DNA from: Tenodera sinensis
Taxonomy: Eukaryota; Arthropoda; Insecta; Mantodea; Mantidae
Direction of reading: 5' to 3'
DNA length: 64,000 bases
Assembly (NCBI GenBank): GCA_030765045.1
Contig: CM060962.1
Location: 144,239,025-144,303,024 of the forward strand
A program made the translations under genes and the position numbers. This document shows, one piece after another, positions 33,541 through 43,877 of this stretch. Within the stretch, counting starts at the first letter, position 1. Each line of letters starts with the position of its first letter. The notes below the pieces were generated by a model. The model saw nothing but the letters and a program-made list of their open reading frames with translations, did no database searches and was not told the DNA's origin.

Positions 33541-34237
33541 ACGTGGCAGTGGCGAGGTGTGCATGTATCCACTGTTGCCACTGGAAACGTGAATAATGTT
33601 AAGAGTGTCAAACAATTCTGGCAAATGACACTTTGTAAGGCTTAACTCCCGTCACCATACAGTGCTCCCCTGAATTACTGTGATAGTTCGCCACTGCACT
33701 GGCCTAGTTGTTCCGTTTCCACATAATTTCAGTGGACACACTAGACATGAGACCGGACTGGTATAGGGGCGCGTGAGAGGGGAAATTCGGAAATATCTTA
33801 GAACGGATTCTTGTTGCCTTATTGTTGCCATTCTTAGGTTTGGATACATGCTAAGCTTTTGCTGGATGAAAGAAAGCGCGCCAAATACCCCGCCCTTCAA
33901 CAGTTTTCTGTTGTCCCAAAATTGGGAGGGGATGTCCCTGTTACTTTTTCTGTGGAAAGTGTACCTCAAAGGAAGCCCTTTTAGAAATTGTCTAATAGTT
34001 AGTTACCTCGAGTGCTGTTTTGAAGGTGAACATGAATAATTAATTATTGTGACGTTATAAGATATAAACGCTAAATGATGAATCCGCAGAATGCTGTAGT
34101 ATCAAAAAATGTCATTGTGAAATCAAAGGCTTGTTCATAGTGCCGTTTTCTGCGAGACGTTTTAACCATAAACAAGATCATTAAATAATGTATGCCTACT
34201 CCTACTCTCACAAGTTTGGTAAAAGAACAAAAAAGGA
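33541..34237. other. No gene recognised
   Basis: Unassigned sequence. A 105-codon minus-strand frame (33969-33652) has no recognisable features. Confidence 0.3.
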
Positions 34238-35190
34238 GTAAGATGGTTGTTGGGACCAGGGGCTTAGTTGGTTTGTGGATGCTTGAACAGAAATAGGCTT
34301 TATTGCTGGCCGTGTCTTTTGTTTTCCTCCGAGAAAAACTCATGGAATGGAAATGGGGTACATGACTTGGATAGCCTTAGGACATTGAAACGCAGGCATG
34401 AGGTATCTTCTGTACACGTAAGAGATATTGCAGATTTAGTTAAATTTGGAAAAAGTCCATTGAATTTGCTCTTGGCGAAGCTTATAGAAAGAGCATGGAG
34501 CAGCACAATGAAAGGGCAAAACACAACAGATAACACGGTATTTAATTGAGTTGTGTGCTATTTGGCCAAATAAGAGCTCGCATTTCATGGGAGGGACGAG
34601 GGAGAGCATTCTGCAAACCGAGGAAATTACCATGAACGTCCTGTGGTATTTGCAAAAAAGGATGACATTTCGTCATCATTTAGAAACTATGGGAAATATT
34701 GTTTTTACACCATTAGAAGAGTTTAAGTGCGGCAACAAGTTAGATGCTCTAACATATGATGGTGCAGCAGTAATGGCTGGCCATCACGGAGACATGCAAA
34801 AATTAATAGGGATAAATATGCTTAACCCATAATTATGCACTGCTATGCCCACCAATTAAACCCAGTGCTTCAACAGTCTGTACAGCATATTAAGGAGAGT
34901 AGGTTATCTTTTCAGACATCTGGTTTCGCAGCCTTCCTTACAATATTGCCTGAAAGAACTGCGACGCTGGATAAAATAATACAAAGAAGTATGCTTAATG
35001 TAGCTATTACGCGTTAGATTAATGCTGGCAGGCTCGTGTAAGTTGTTTCTACTGCTTATCCTGGTCTAGAACTATCTTTGGTGAAATTAAGGATAATGCG
35101 AATGAATGGGATGGTGAAATCCGAATGTGTGCAAAGGGATTTTACATGACCCTGCTTGAGTTTGATTTCACATTCTTATCCAGCCACTGA
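34238..35190 (+). pseudogene. hAT transposase fragment (ZMYM1-like type)
   Basis: Starts with a TTF-type zinc-finger region (NRNRLYCWPCLLF, NGVHDLDSLRTLKRRHEVSS). It then has a broken middle (open pieces 34268-34549 and 34551-34832) with CGNKLDALTYDGAAVMAGHH, where the second D of the hAT catalytic core falls in TYDGA. HCYAHQLNPVLQQSVQHIKE follows from 34835. It fades out after CAKGFYMTLLEFDFTFL near 35185. At least three frame breaks and an internal deletion are visible. The family is the one related to vertebrate ZMYM1-like genes and differs from the other hAT remnants here. Confidence 0.8.
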
Positions 35191-35199
35191 AATAAATAT

Positions 35200-35640
35200 T
35201 GCAGCCCACGGAGAAACTAGCACACCTCACAAGTGACAAAGTGGGCGTGGTCCCATACGGACGGTTAATACCGCACATGAGGTCCATCCCGCCCTAGGTA
35301 TGCTGGAAGAATCGTAGCCAACAGACACAAAACCTTGTGGAATCTGTCAGTCCCTACTATACTGCAAAGATAAAGCATTAAGCGGCTAGGTGCTCTGCAG
35401 ATATAACATTCCGTACACGAGAACCTGTACGACCTGCTTTGGAATGTTGCTGGAATGCTGCAACCAGCACAGTCGTTCTTCAAATCTCAACCAGGATACA
35501 TCGACCTAGCCGCCACTGAAGATGTCTGCCGCAGTCGCAGACGAAACGTCTGTGAAAAAGGAGGCCAGTAGACCACGTCCCACAATCCCGTATGTAGGAT
35601 GTATAGTCTCTTACTGTGTGTACTATTTGCTTCCTATAAC
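35200..35640 (+). mobile_element. Penelope-like terminal fragment (provisional)
   Basis: No coding sequence. The segment ends with CGCCACTGAAGATG, a perfect stem, GAAACGTCTG and AGTAGACCACG. This parallels the right Penelope arm (CGCCACTGAGGATG, stem, GAAACGTCTGG, AGCAGACCACGG at 23315-23375) at the same spacings. The upstream part does not match that arm, so it is another family or a solo terminal repeat. A (TATG)n array starts downstream. Confidence 0.5.
35516..35547 (+). ncRNA. Second hammerhead-ribozyme-like motif
   Basis: CTGAAGAT, then GTCTGC (35524-35529), the 7-nt loop CGCAGTC, GCAGAC (35537-35542), then GAAAC (35543-35547). Compared with the motif at 23320-23351, the stem differs on both strands in a compensatory way (GTTTAC/GTAAAC versus GTCTGC/GCAGAC), while the core strands are kept. 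Compensatory change is evidence that the RNA structure has been selected. Confidence 0.55.
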
Positions 35641-35776
35641 ATTGTATGCCTGTCTGCATGGGTGCGTGCCTGCGTGTGTGTGTGTGTCTGTATGTATGTA
35701 TGTGTGTGTATGTATGTATGTGTCTGTATGTCTGTATGTATGTGTGTATGTGTGTATGTGTGTATGTGTGTATGTG

Positions 35777-36767
35777 TGTATGTATGTATGTATGTATGTA
35801 TGTATGTATGTATGTATGTATGTATGTATGTATGTATGTATGTATGTATGTATGTATGTATGTATGTATGTATGTATGTATGTATGTATGTATGTATGTA
35901 TGTATGTATGTATGTATGTATGTATGTATGTATGTATGTATGTATGTATGTATGTATGTATGTATGTATGTATGTATGTATGTATGTATGTATGTATGTA
36001 TGTATGTATGTATGTATGTATGTATGTATGTATGTATGTATGTATGTATGTATGTATGTATGTATGTATGTATGTATGTATGTATGTATGTATGTATGTA
36101 TGTATGTATGTATGTATGTATGTATGTATGTATGTATGTATGTATGTATGTATGTATGTATGTATGTATGTATGTATGTATGTATGTATGTATGTATGTA
36201 TGTATGTATGTATGTATGTATGTATGTATGTATGTATGTATGTATGTATGTATGTATGTATGTATGTATGTATGTATGTATGTATGTATGTATGTATGTA
36301 TGTATGTATGTATGTATGTATGTATGTATGTATGTATGTATGTATGTATGTATGTATGTATGTATGTATGTATGTATGTATGTATGTATGTATGTATGTA
36401 TGTATGTATGTATGTATGTATGTATGTATGTATGTATGTATGTATGTATGTATGTATGTATGTATGTATGTATGTATGTATGTATGTATGTATGTATGTA
36501 TGTATGTATGTATGTATGTATGTATGTATGTATGTATGTATGTATGTATGTATGTATGTATGTATGTATGTATGTATGTATGTATGTATGTATGTATGTA
36601 TGTATGTATGTATGTATGTATGTATGTATGTATGTATGTATGTATGTATGTATGTATGTATGTATGTATGTATGTATGTATGTATGTATGTATGTATGTA
36701 TGTATGTATGTATGTATGTATGTATGTATGTATGTATGTATGTATGTATGTATGTATGTATGTATGT
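35777..36767. repeat. Perfect (TGTA)n microsatellite, about 248 units
   Basis: 991 bp without a visible variant unit, preceded by an imperfect TGTG/TATG lead-in (35680-35776) and followed by GGGTGGATGGG. It is the same repeat class as 15607-16938 but in the opposite orientation. All six frames are open by composition; MYVC strings are not proteins. Confidence 0.98.
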
Positions 36768-36789
36768 GGGTGGATGGGTAGGTAGGTAT

Positions 36790-37256
36790 CTACGTGTGGA
36801 TGTGTGCATGTCTGTGCGTGTGGATGTGTGCATATCTGTACGTGTGGATGTGTGCATGTCTGTACGTGTGGATGTGTGCATGTCTGTACGTGTGGATGTG
36901 CATATCTGTACGTGTGGATGTGTGCATGTCTGTACGTGTGGATGTGTGCATGTCTGTACGTGTGGATGTGTGCATGTCTGTACCTGTGGATGTGTGTATG
37001 TCTGTACGTGTGGATGTGTGCATGTCTGTACGTGTGGATGTGTGCATGTCTGTACGTGTGGATGTGTGCATGTCTGTACGTGTGGATGTGTGCATGTCTG
37101 TACGTGTGGATGTGTGCAGGTATGTACGTGTGGATGTGTGCATGTCTGTACGTGTGGATGTGTGCATGTCTGTACGTGTGGATGTGTGCATGTATGTACG
37201 TGTGGATGTGTGCATGTATGTACGTGTGGATGTGTGCATGTCTGTACGTGTGGATG
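36790..37256. repeat. 24-bp minisatellite, about 19-20 units
   Basis: The unit is TGTACGTGTGGATGTGTGCA plus TGTC, giving an 8-residue WMCACLYV-type repeat in any frame. Units vary at GTCTG/GTATG and CATATC/CATGTC. One unit near 36895 is shortened. It directly continues the (TGTA)n array, from which it probably arose. Confidence 0.95.
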
Positions 37257-37284
37257 AAGCCACTTTTACATTTACATAGAAATT

Positions 37285-37690
37285 AATAAGTATCGTGACA
37301 TACTGAAGGCCCTCTTAGAGCACTTTGTTGGGAGATTTTCAGGTTTGGAGGCTCTCAAATCCAAACTGAGTCTATTTCAGCTCTCCTATTCTGTTGATCC
37401 CGAGAATGTTGTTCTTGAGCTTCAACTACAACTTACTAATTTATCCTGTGATTCAGATCTAAAAAAGGCGTACAGCGATAATAATATTGTCAGTTTTTAT
37501 CAAGCCCTTGATCCACAAACATACCCAAAATTTCGAAAATTTGCTGCAGAAATGTGTAAATTTGGCAGTACATAATATCTGCGAACAATTTTTTCTCTAA
37601 TGAGTTGGACAAAGTGCCATCTAAGGGCAAAATTGTCTGATGATAACCTCACGTCTGCCTCGAGACTTGCTTCTGTAACCAATGATTCCC
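37285..37690 (+). pseudogene. hAT transposase C-terminal fragment (GTF2IRD2-like)
   Basis: Open from about 37279 to 37575: INKYRDILKALLEHFVGRFS, then FQLSYSVDPENVVLELQLQL, LSCDSDLKKAYSDNN and QALDPQTYPKFRKFAAEM. After a frame change near 37575 come ICEQFF and a degraded DKVPSK-type tail. This is the region just before and including the dimerisation domain in the same broad family as the fragment at 12470-12973. It is not a continuation of the ZMYM1-like fragment at 34.2-35.2 kb, despite their position on either side of the microsatellites. Confidence 0.75.
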
Positions 37691-37699
37691 CAGATATTA

Positions 37700-40172
37700 A
37701 GTTTTCGGTGGAATACCATAAACTGGCAATAAGAAATCAAAGTGTGACCACAAGTACAGGTTTTAATGTGAAGTTACGTTTATTTTACGTTACAGGAGCA
37801 ATTTCCTCCCTTTTGAGTTGTAAAATTAAAAAGTTATACAAATGTTCGTTCTTTTGAGCTTTTAAGTTTTGCTTTCGGAATATTAATTTGTTTTTGATTC
37901 ACTATGGTATTATGCAATTCATATTAAAACCTTATGGCCACAAAATCTATGTAAAGTACTTTTAAACCAAACACTAAACATAATAATAAAAAGAGTTAAC
38001 TCTATTTTCCCTTCGAACTTTGCATAGCCATGTTTTACTATGTATTACTTAACACCGACGCAGTCTGTGTGTATACCACAGTCTATCTCAGAGCGCACAA
38101 TGCCCACGAATATTGCGCTTGGGTTGACATCGCTGCTCCACAGGAAGTAAATAAGATGTGTTCCATGCATGAGCGTAATAAATGAGCAAATTCCTGCCCA
38201 CTTTCCAGGCTTCGTAAAACGCACCTTCGAAACCTAAGTAATTCTGATTTGTATTTTCAGAAAATCTTTACTAATCACAAAATCAGGATTAGATTACCTA
38301 TAACAGCAACTTTTGTGAAAAACACAAAATAAACGTTTTGTTCTTTATGGCACACAGTTAAATACTCTGTCGTGAAACTTAAAGGTATCCAAGCATTTTC
38401 ATTAAAGAAAGATATCTAGAATTCTTAATTTTCCTTTTCTCTGCAAGTTTAATTGGGACAAAGGATGTGTTAGATTTATTTCTTGCCTATATACCGAATC
38501 ATTTGTTAGGGGTTTAGGAAGAAAGAGCAGTTTCAATGAAGCGAAAACAGCAATAAAAGCTATGGAGACTGAGGGTAATAATATTTCACTGAGTGGAACG
38601 TTAGGAACACGTGCTGCAGAGTTGGGTAGCTTCCAGATCAAGCTATTGTCGTCACAGCTTAATGAAACAAAGATATCTACTTGTTTTATGGTAATGTCCC
38701 AACATTAAAGGAACTACACCAAGATATGAGGGTATAGTAGCTTCTGGAACAACACAAATGTGTTACTCCAACGAGCAACTCAGGAAAACAAATATTTCAC
38801 TTAAAAATAAGCTCTCAGCACAGTTTAAGTGGTTTCATATTTCACCTAAATCTCCACATTATCAAGTAATTGAAGTTTAGAAAAAACACGATTATTATTT
38901 GTAACTTCTTAAACTGAATGGAATATTAATGATTTATTCTTCTCTATTCTTCAAGAGAAGACTGTGTAAGAGTAAGCAATGAAGGATCAAATTCTAAGAT
39001 TGATGATCCAAACTCCCAAAGCCGAGAATCTGAATTTCAATGTGGTTGTTTTATATATTATTTCAAATAGTCAAACACAGTTCTTCACCACGTTTCATAG
39101 CTGACATAGTGTCTTCTTTTCATGTACGCCCCATTAAACATGCATTGTCAAAAGAAAGTTCTCATAGTACAAAATTAATCTCACTGATAAACGCAGAAGT
39201 TCCACTTTTGACAATCAGCTTATTTACAAAGTTGTGCATTGTAATTTCTTCTTATTATGATGAAAAATATGTATATTTCATTATGCAATTTATTTTATTG
39301 GCAACTAGTTAAATAACGCAAATATCTTTCCTAAGCTTCATTTCACTTTATTCGGAGCTACTAAAGTGTATGGTCTCTAAAAACAAGAAGGGGAGAAGGA
39401 GTCAGGTTCACTGAATCACTTATGGAACTACCCCCAGTAAAGAAAGGAAACAGGGAAGCGCTTAAAAGATTTCGTCGATATCGTATCATTTAGGTAGGCA
39501 CGAAATGTAGAATTACTGTATGCAAGGCAATTCATATATTTAGCACTGTACCTCTGACCGCCACACGGTCACCTGCTTCCCTACGATTTCATTTACGCTC
39601 ACCACGGTCCAGTCACACTTAACTTGCGCTAAAGATACCGAACTCCGGCGGTCTAGTGATTATTCTGTAATTTTTCAAACATTTACTGTTGGTTTATAGC
39701 TCTTCTTCAAACGGGTTTTAGTCATGAAAATTCGGGTGCTGCACATAATTTTTTAGTTTTATTTCTTATACTGCAACATAGAAATACTAAAAATATCTCA
39801 ACAACTTCAACTACTGATCATAACTGAATATTATATTACCGGTATAATTATATAAGGGACACCTGTGTAATGGTAATGAGTGAAAAAGATCCTAAGTGCA
39901 TCGCGCACACTTCATTATAACCAAAAATGTTTTAATTCTACTAATATTTCTATGTTTTTCCTGTTTATAACTCAAACTAAATTCCACAACTAACACTAAA
40001 CTTCCATCTACTCTGTACACTCGATCTGTCCCTTTTATTTACTATCCTAGCCTCGGGTCTACAATTATATGACTGCTCTAACGTTAACAACTCTGAACCT
40101 TTCCATGTTAATCTTACTTTAGTTTTAATTAATAACCTCGATCTTCCACCGCCACTGTAAGTGTGGGTAATG
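37700..40172. other. About 2.5 kb with no gene recognised
   Basis: AT-rich sequence without coding content, tandem repeats or element ends that I could identify. Short open frames at 38402-38641 (minus) and 39040-39312 (plus) are unrecognised and not called. Confidence 0.35.
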
Positions 40173-40180
40173 AGATAAGT

Positions 40181-40374
40181 GTGTAATTATTATTTACTTA
40201 TGCCAACAAGCATACTACTGGTGTTTTTAAACACACAAGCTGTGTGTGGGCAATGTCGTACTGGCAAGTTAGCCATGGTAGCTTAGTGGTTAAAGGAGCC
40301 GCTCTATAAGCGGAAGATCCGTGGTTCAAATCCTCGCTATGGCATTGCATTTTTCAGTCCTGATTCCACCTCTT
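40181..40374 (-). mobile_element. tRNA-related SINE, copy S3
   Basis: Flanked by AGATAAGT at 40173-40180 and 40375-40382. The plus strand opens with the tail (TTATTTACTTATGCC) and body (GTGTTTTTAAACACAC), then a complete tRNA-like sequence at 40272-40343, and ends with the head CAGTCCTGATTCCACCTC. Relative to the tail, the tRNA-like unit is antisense, unlike the copy in S5 joined directly to the body. Confidence 0.75.
40272..40343 (+). tRNA. tRNA-like sequence (pseudogene) inside SINE S3
   Basis: 72 nt from GCCATGG to CTATGGC, giving a 7-bp acceptor stem with one G-T pair. It holds an A-box match (TAGCTTAGTGG) and a B-box match (GGTTCAAATCC). The anticodon stem is four good pairs (CCGC/GCGG) around TCTATAA, which would place TAT in the anticodon. 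Position 33 is C rather than T, the D and T stems have mismatches, and it sits in a SINE. It is a tRNA-derived promoter unit, not a functional tRNA gene. Confidence 0.6.
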
Positions 40375-40829
40375 AGATAAGTATATTTTAAGAATTGGCA
40401 CAATATTTAAAAACTAATGTACTACATGCCCATTTATCTAGACCCAATGGCTGTTTATTTCAAAATCATTCGTACAGAACTTGTTTGTATACACATCAGT
40501 TAATCGACACAAATATTTGCAAAAATACTTTCATCACAAATTTTATTGGTATAGTGGTAATACAACAGGAAATGTGATACTCAACTCCTTAAAAACCGGG
40601 GCATTATATGCTGGCTTTGAACTTCATACTGTTTCTAACACATTCTACAGACTAATAATTGAACGGTGAAAGCATATGCAAAATGACCAAGGTGCTGAAA
40701 AATTCAAACCAATAACAACGAAGTGGCTAATGACACAAAAAAGCTAGTGTAAATAAATAAATATCACAGGCTCTTCCCAGAAAATGTAAGAAAATGTTAG
40801 CCATTTGTGAGAAAATAAGAAGTTAAAAA

Positions 40830-41700
40830 TCTGATATGTTGCACTCACATTACTTTCTCTACTCTTGTGCTGCCTATTCTTACAAACTCTTATTCGTCCA
40901 TCTTCATCATCTTAGTCCAGCTAAAAATTTGCAGAAGTTATCTTATTGCTGATTTTCTTGAAGGTGCCAGGGGAATATGGGAACACAGTACGCTTTGGGC
41001 GACAGTCAAATCTTTTAAAGCTGGTCGTTATGTGAAGGCTTTGAAATTCCGTTCTCTTTGCCAAGAGATAAACAAGTGAATAACGACTTTCCATTTCAGA
41101 GAAGTTCAAATATTTCAAAACTCACACAAATAACAAAGAATATCTCCGAAATGGTACACTCCACAAAAAATGCATTTGGACATAACTTGTTTGTTTTAAC
41201 GAGATCCACATTTCTATGGTAATATTTGGTTTATCTCTAACCGCTTACGAGTTATGCCAAAGTCATCAAGAGTAAGCAGGATTACATGGGCTATAACCAG
41301 AAAATTCAAAATATACATTTCATTTGCCATAAGAATATCTTAAACATATGGTATTTTAATCACAATCGTTAGTCATTTTTGAGAAAATCAAATTTTCCGA
41401 AAAATTTTCCATGTGAAGTGTAGTTTCGAGCGGAGGAACTTTCTTCAAACTTTTCGTGTCGCATCCTTGAAAGATATTAAACTTAAATACCAACTTCGGT
41501 TTATAACCGACTCTCGTTTTTGAGTTATGCTGTCCACAGACTGACAGACAGACACACACGCGCACACACAAGGACCTTTTTTCTAAAAATGCGTTTTTGG
41601 ATTCAAAGAAGATATTTGCGGTGAAATCTCGACATCGAAATGTTGAGTCGAATGTAATATTCCTACTTACTATACGTAGTATTGAAAGTGATAAACATTT
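40830..41700 (+). repeat. Dispersed repeat family A, longest single copy
   Basis: Starts TTGCACTCACATTACTTTCT and ends TACGTAGTATTGAAAGT. It includes all blocks seen in partial copies, with a short (AC)n at 41550-41568. The left end carries ACTTTCTCTACT, and other copies end in the reverse complement AGTAGAGAAAGT. That would make a 12-bp terminal inverted repeat if the ends are right. No protein is encoded. Confidence 0.65.
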
Positions 41701-41815
41701 TGCGTTTAAGGGGTTGTTTTCATTGCGGGATTATCTTGAAAATGTTAGTGTCGAATCCTTGGAATATACGGAAGTTACATAATACGGAAGTTAATTTTTC
41801 GTTTTGCACGCGCGC

Positions 41816-41818
<3 letters not shown>

Positions 41819-41895
<77 letters not shown>

Positions 41896-41900
41896 ACACC
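41819..41900. repeat. (CA)n microsatellite
   Basis: About 36 perfect CA units followed by a few CATACA variants, preceded by GCGCGCGCAAA. It lies shortly downstream of the family A repeat. Confidence 0.95.
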
Positions 41901-42020
41901 CTATGAGAAATACGCGCGGACGTTTTTCTCATAGTAGTTAACATTTGCCTCTACGCAAAACCGCCGATATGACCAAAGTAATTATAGATGGCTATACAAA
42001 TGAAACAATAAAATATTATT

Positions 42021-42221
42021 ATTTATTTATGCCAACAAACTTACTGTTGGTGTTTTTAAACACACAAGCCGTGTGTGGGCAAAGTTTAAGAGGTAGAACT
42101 GGAACTTAAAAATTCAATGCCACAACTGGGATTTGAACCACAGACCTTCCGCCCGGCAAGCGGAAGGTCTGTGGTTCAAATCCCAGTTGTGGCATTGAAT
42201 TTTTAAGTTCCAGTTCTACCT
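42021..42221 (-). mobile_element. tRNA-related SINE, copy S4, with perfect 63-bp foldback
   Basis: Perfect 15-bp target duplications CAATAAAATATTATT flank it (42006-42020 and 42222-42236). The plus strand has tail and body, then two arms, 42090-42152 and 42160-42222, that are exact reverse complements over 63 bp around a 7-nt loop (CCGGCAA). The terminal base of the second arm overlaps the duplication. Each arm holds the 3' half of the tRNA-like unit (GTGGTTCAAATCC) and the head GAGGTAGAACTGG. No mismatch between the arms means a very recent origin. Confidence 0.85.
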
Positions 42222-42236
42222 CAATAAAATATTATT

Positions 42237-42595
42237 TAAAACAATTAAGAGTTTGATTATGGATTACTTGAGAATCCTTTTCAAGGACTATGATTTATTT
42301 TACATGTATTCTCGAAATACGGGTTTGAGGCCTCTTAGACCATATGAAACTAATGCTAATTTGTATTTTCGGAGACAACGGCTGCACCGATCACATGATC
42401 TATAAATGTTTCCTAAAAAAAACGCACGGCCACCGCAAGTAACTCTCAATCGAGGAATCCAGAATTCCTAGTCGAAGGTGTAGTCAGAATCAAAACTAAA
42501 ACTGCTTGATCTCACTTAACATGAAATGAGCTCTTTGATCCCTTGACCGATCGCGTAGTGGTATGCCAACAACCCGTGAGCACTCTATCACATTA
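42237..42595. other. No gene recognised
   Basis: Unassigned AT-rich sequence downstream of SINE S4. It may contain the decayed C-terminal end of the minus-strand frame that stops at 42593. Confidence 0.3.
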
Positions 42596-42877
42596 GTCGC
42601 TTTGTGTGGCCACTTCGGAAATCGATTTCTGGATTCCCTTTATGGTTGCATGTTCATCACAGAGACAACGCAAACACTGGGGACACTTTGGGACTGCTGT
42701 GTCACAATATCGCCCTGAGAGGCGATGGGAACCACACTGAAACACCTGTCGGTGCATACATGCGCCATCTAGGTACTTGAAAGTATTTTCCTTTTGGTTA
42801 AGGCAACGTGCACATACATTAGTTTCTGTAACAACTGCCCAAAACGTAAACTTGCTTTCTACAACTACAGGTAGTGG
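42593..42877 (-). pseudogene. Unidentified Cys/His-rich coding remnant
   Basis: On the minus strand a frame is open for 94 codons between stops at 42878-42880 and 42593-42595. It reads VVVESKFTFWAVVTETNVC, then ARCLNQKEN, a CMHRQVFQCGSH stretch, YCDTAVPKCPQCLRCLCDEH and ATIKGIQK. The density of Cys and His in CxxC pairs suggests a zinc-binding domain, perhaps the C-terminal Cys-rich domain of a transposase. I cannot name the family. No start codon near the left end is seen. Confidence 0.4.
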
Positions 42878-42880
42878 TTA

Positions 42881-43350
42881 GTTTTGCCGTCCTGGGAATG
42901 TGATAGTTTCATTAGGTAACCACCTAACCCTTATCGTGGTAGGTACCAACTTGTTTTTCTTTTGTGCTTGCTTTCACCAACTCTCGCGCTTTGCGGTGGG
43001 TTCTGGCTGTGGACATTTTTCCACAGGCAGTTTTTTGTCTATGGTTTCACTAATCACTGTGTAAAATACTCAAAACTAAAAGATATATACGCAAGCTGAT
43101 AACGGCAGAACCCGGGTTCTTTAAAAAAAGCAACAAAATAATAATAATGTAAACATGACATTACGTGTACCCCCAAAAAACAGAGCTAATTATTGGCTTC
43201 AGAAGAAATTCATGACACTTCATGCATCACATGAAAGAAGCTGCTTATAGAGTTCACACTATGGATTACTTTCGCCCTTGTGTATGAATAATATTACCTT
43301 TTGGCGCCATTATGTGTTTTTAGTTCTTGATAAGTCGACAGACATCAGTA
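42881..43350. other. No gene seen
   Basis: Upstream side of the Cys-rich remnant. A short THRKARELVKAST stretch on the minus strand (about 42960-43010) may be part of it, out of frame. No other content recognised. Confidence 0.3.
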
Positions 43351-43877
43351 ACTATGACTAGGACTAGGAAGTTCATGCATTTGCATGTTTTTCCATAGGG
43401 GTTAAAATGTATGCTTTTACATTATGGAATGTTCAGTCATTTGGACATGATTTTATGGTGCATATAACCACATATTTTCTTCATTTTGATAAATGCAGCA
43501 TATATGAATATTATAGCCCATATACTGCATATTTTAATGATTTTTATGGTTTTTTATTATTTTTTTCCATCTTTATAATATTTTTTCACATTGGTAGTAT
43601 AGCACATGATGATGCAATTCGCAAGGTGGCAGTAGTAGTAGGGCTGTAGGGCGCACAACTGCTACGGTCATTAGCGCCCATTCAGAACAAAATGGCTAAA
43701 ACAACTAATAACTAAGCCTCTAAGTCTAAAACATTAAAAACATTAAAAAAAATTTTAAAGTCACCAACACAGTGCGAGAAGTCGTAAAGGCAAAGCAAAA
43801 CTAAAAAGTAGAGCAATGACCCATTAAGGGATAGATAAACAAACCGCACGACCAACAAAAACAATAAACCCAGTGCG

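Noticed and set aside
35522..37286. Long frames coding MYVC and WMCACLYV repeats
   Set aside because: Same artefact from (TGTA)n and the 24-bp minisatellite, which is a multiple of 3 and so keeps all frames open.
34238..37690. One hAT gene split by the microsatellite block
   Set aside because: The left part is of the ZMYM1-like type and the right part of the GTF2IRD2-like type. They belong to different hAT families, so they are separate elements.
40272..40343. A functional tRNA-Ile(TAT) gene
   Set aside because: Position 33 is not T, the D and T stems have mismatches, and the unit lies inside a SINE with target duplications; the sister copy at 60287-60358 has a different anticodon loop.
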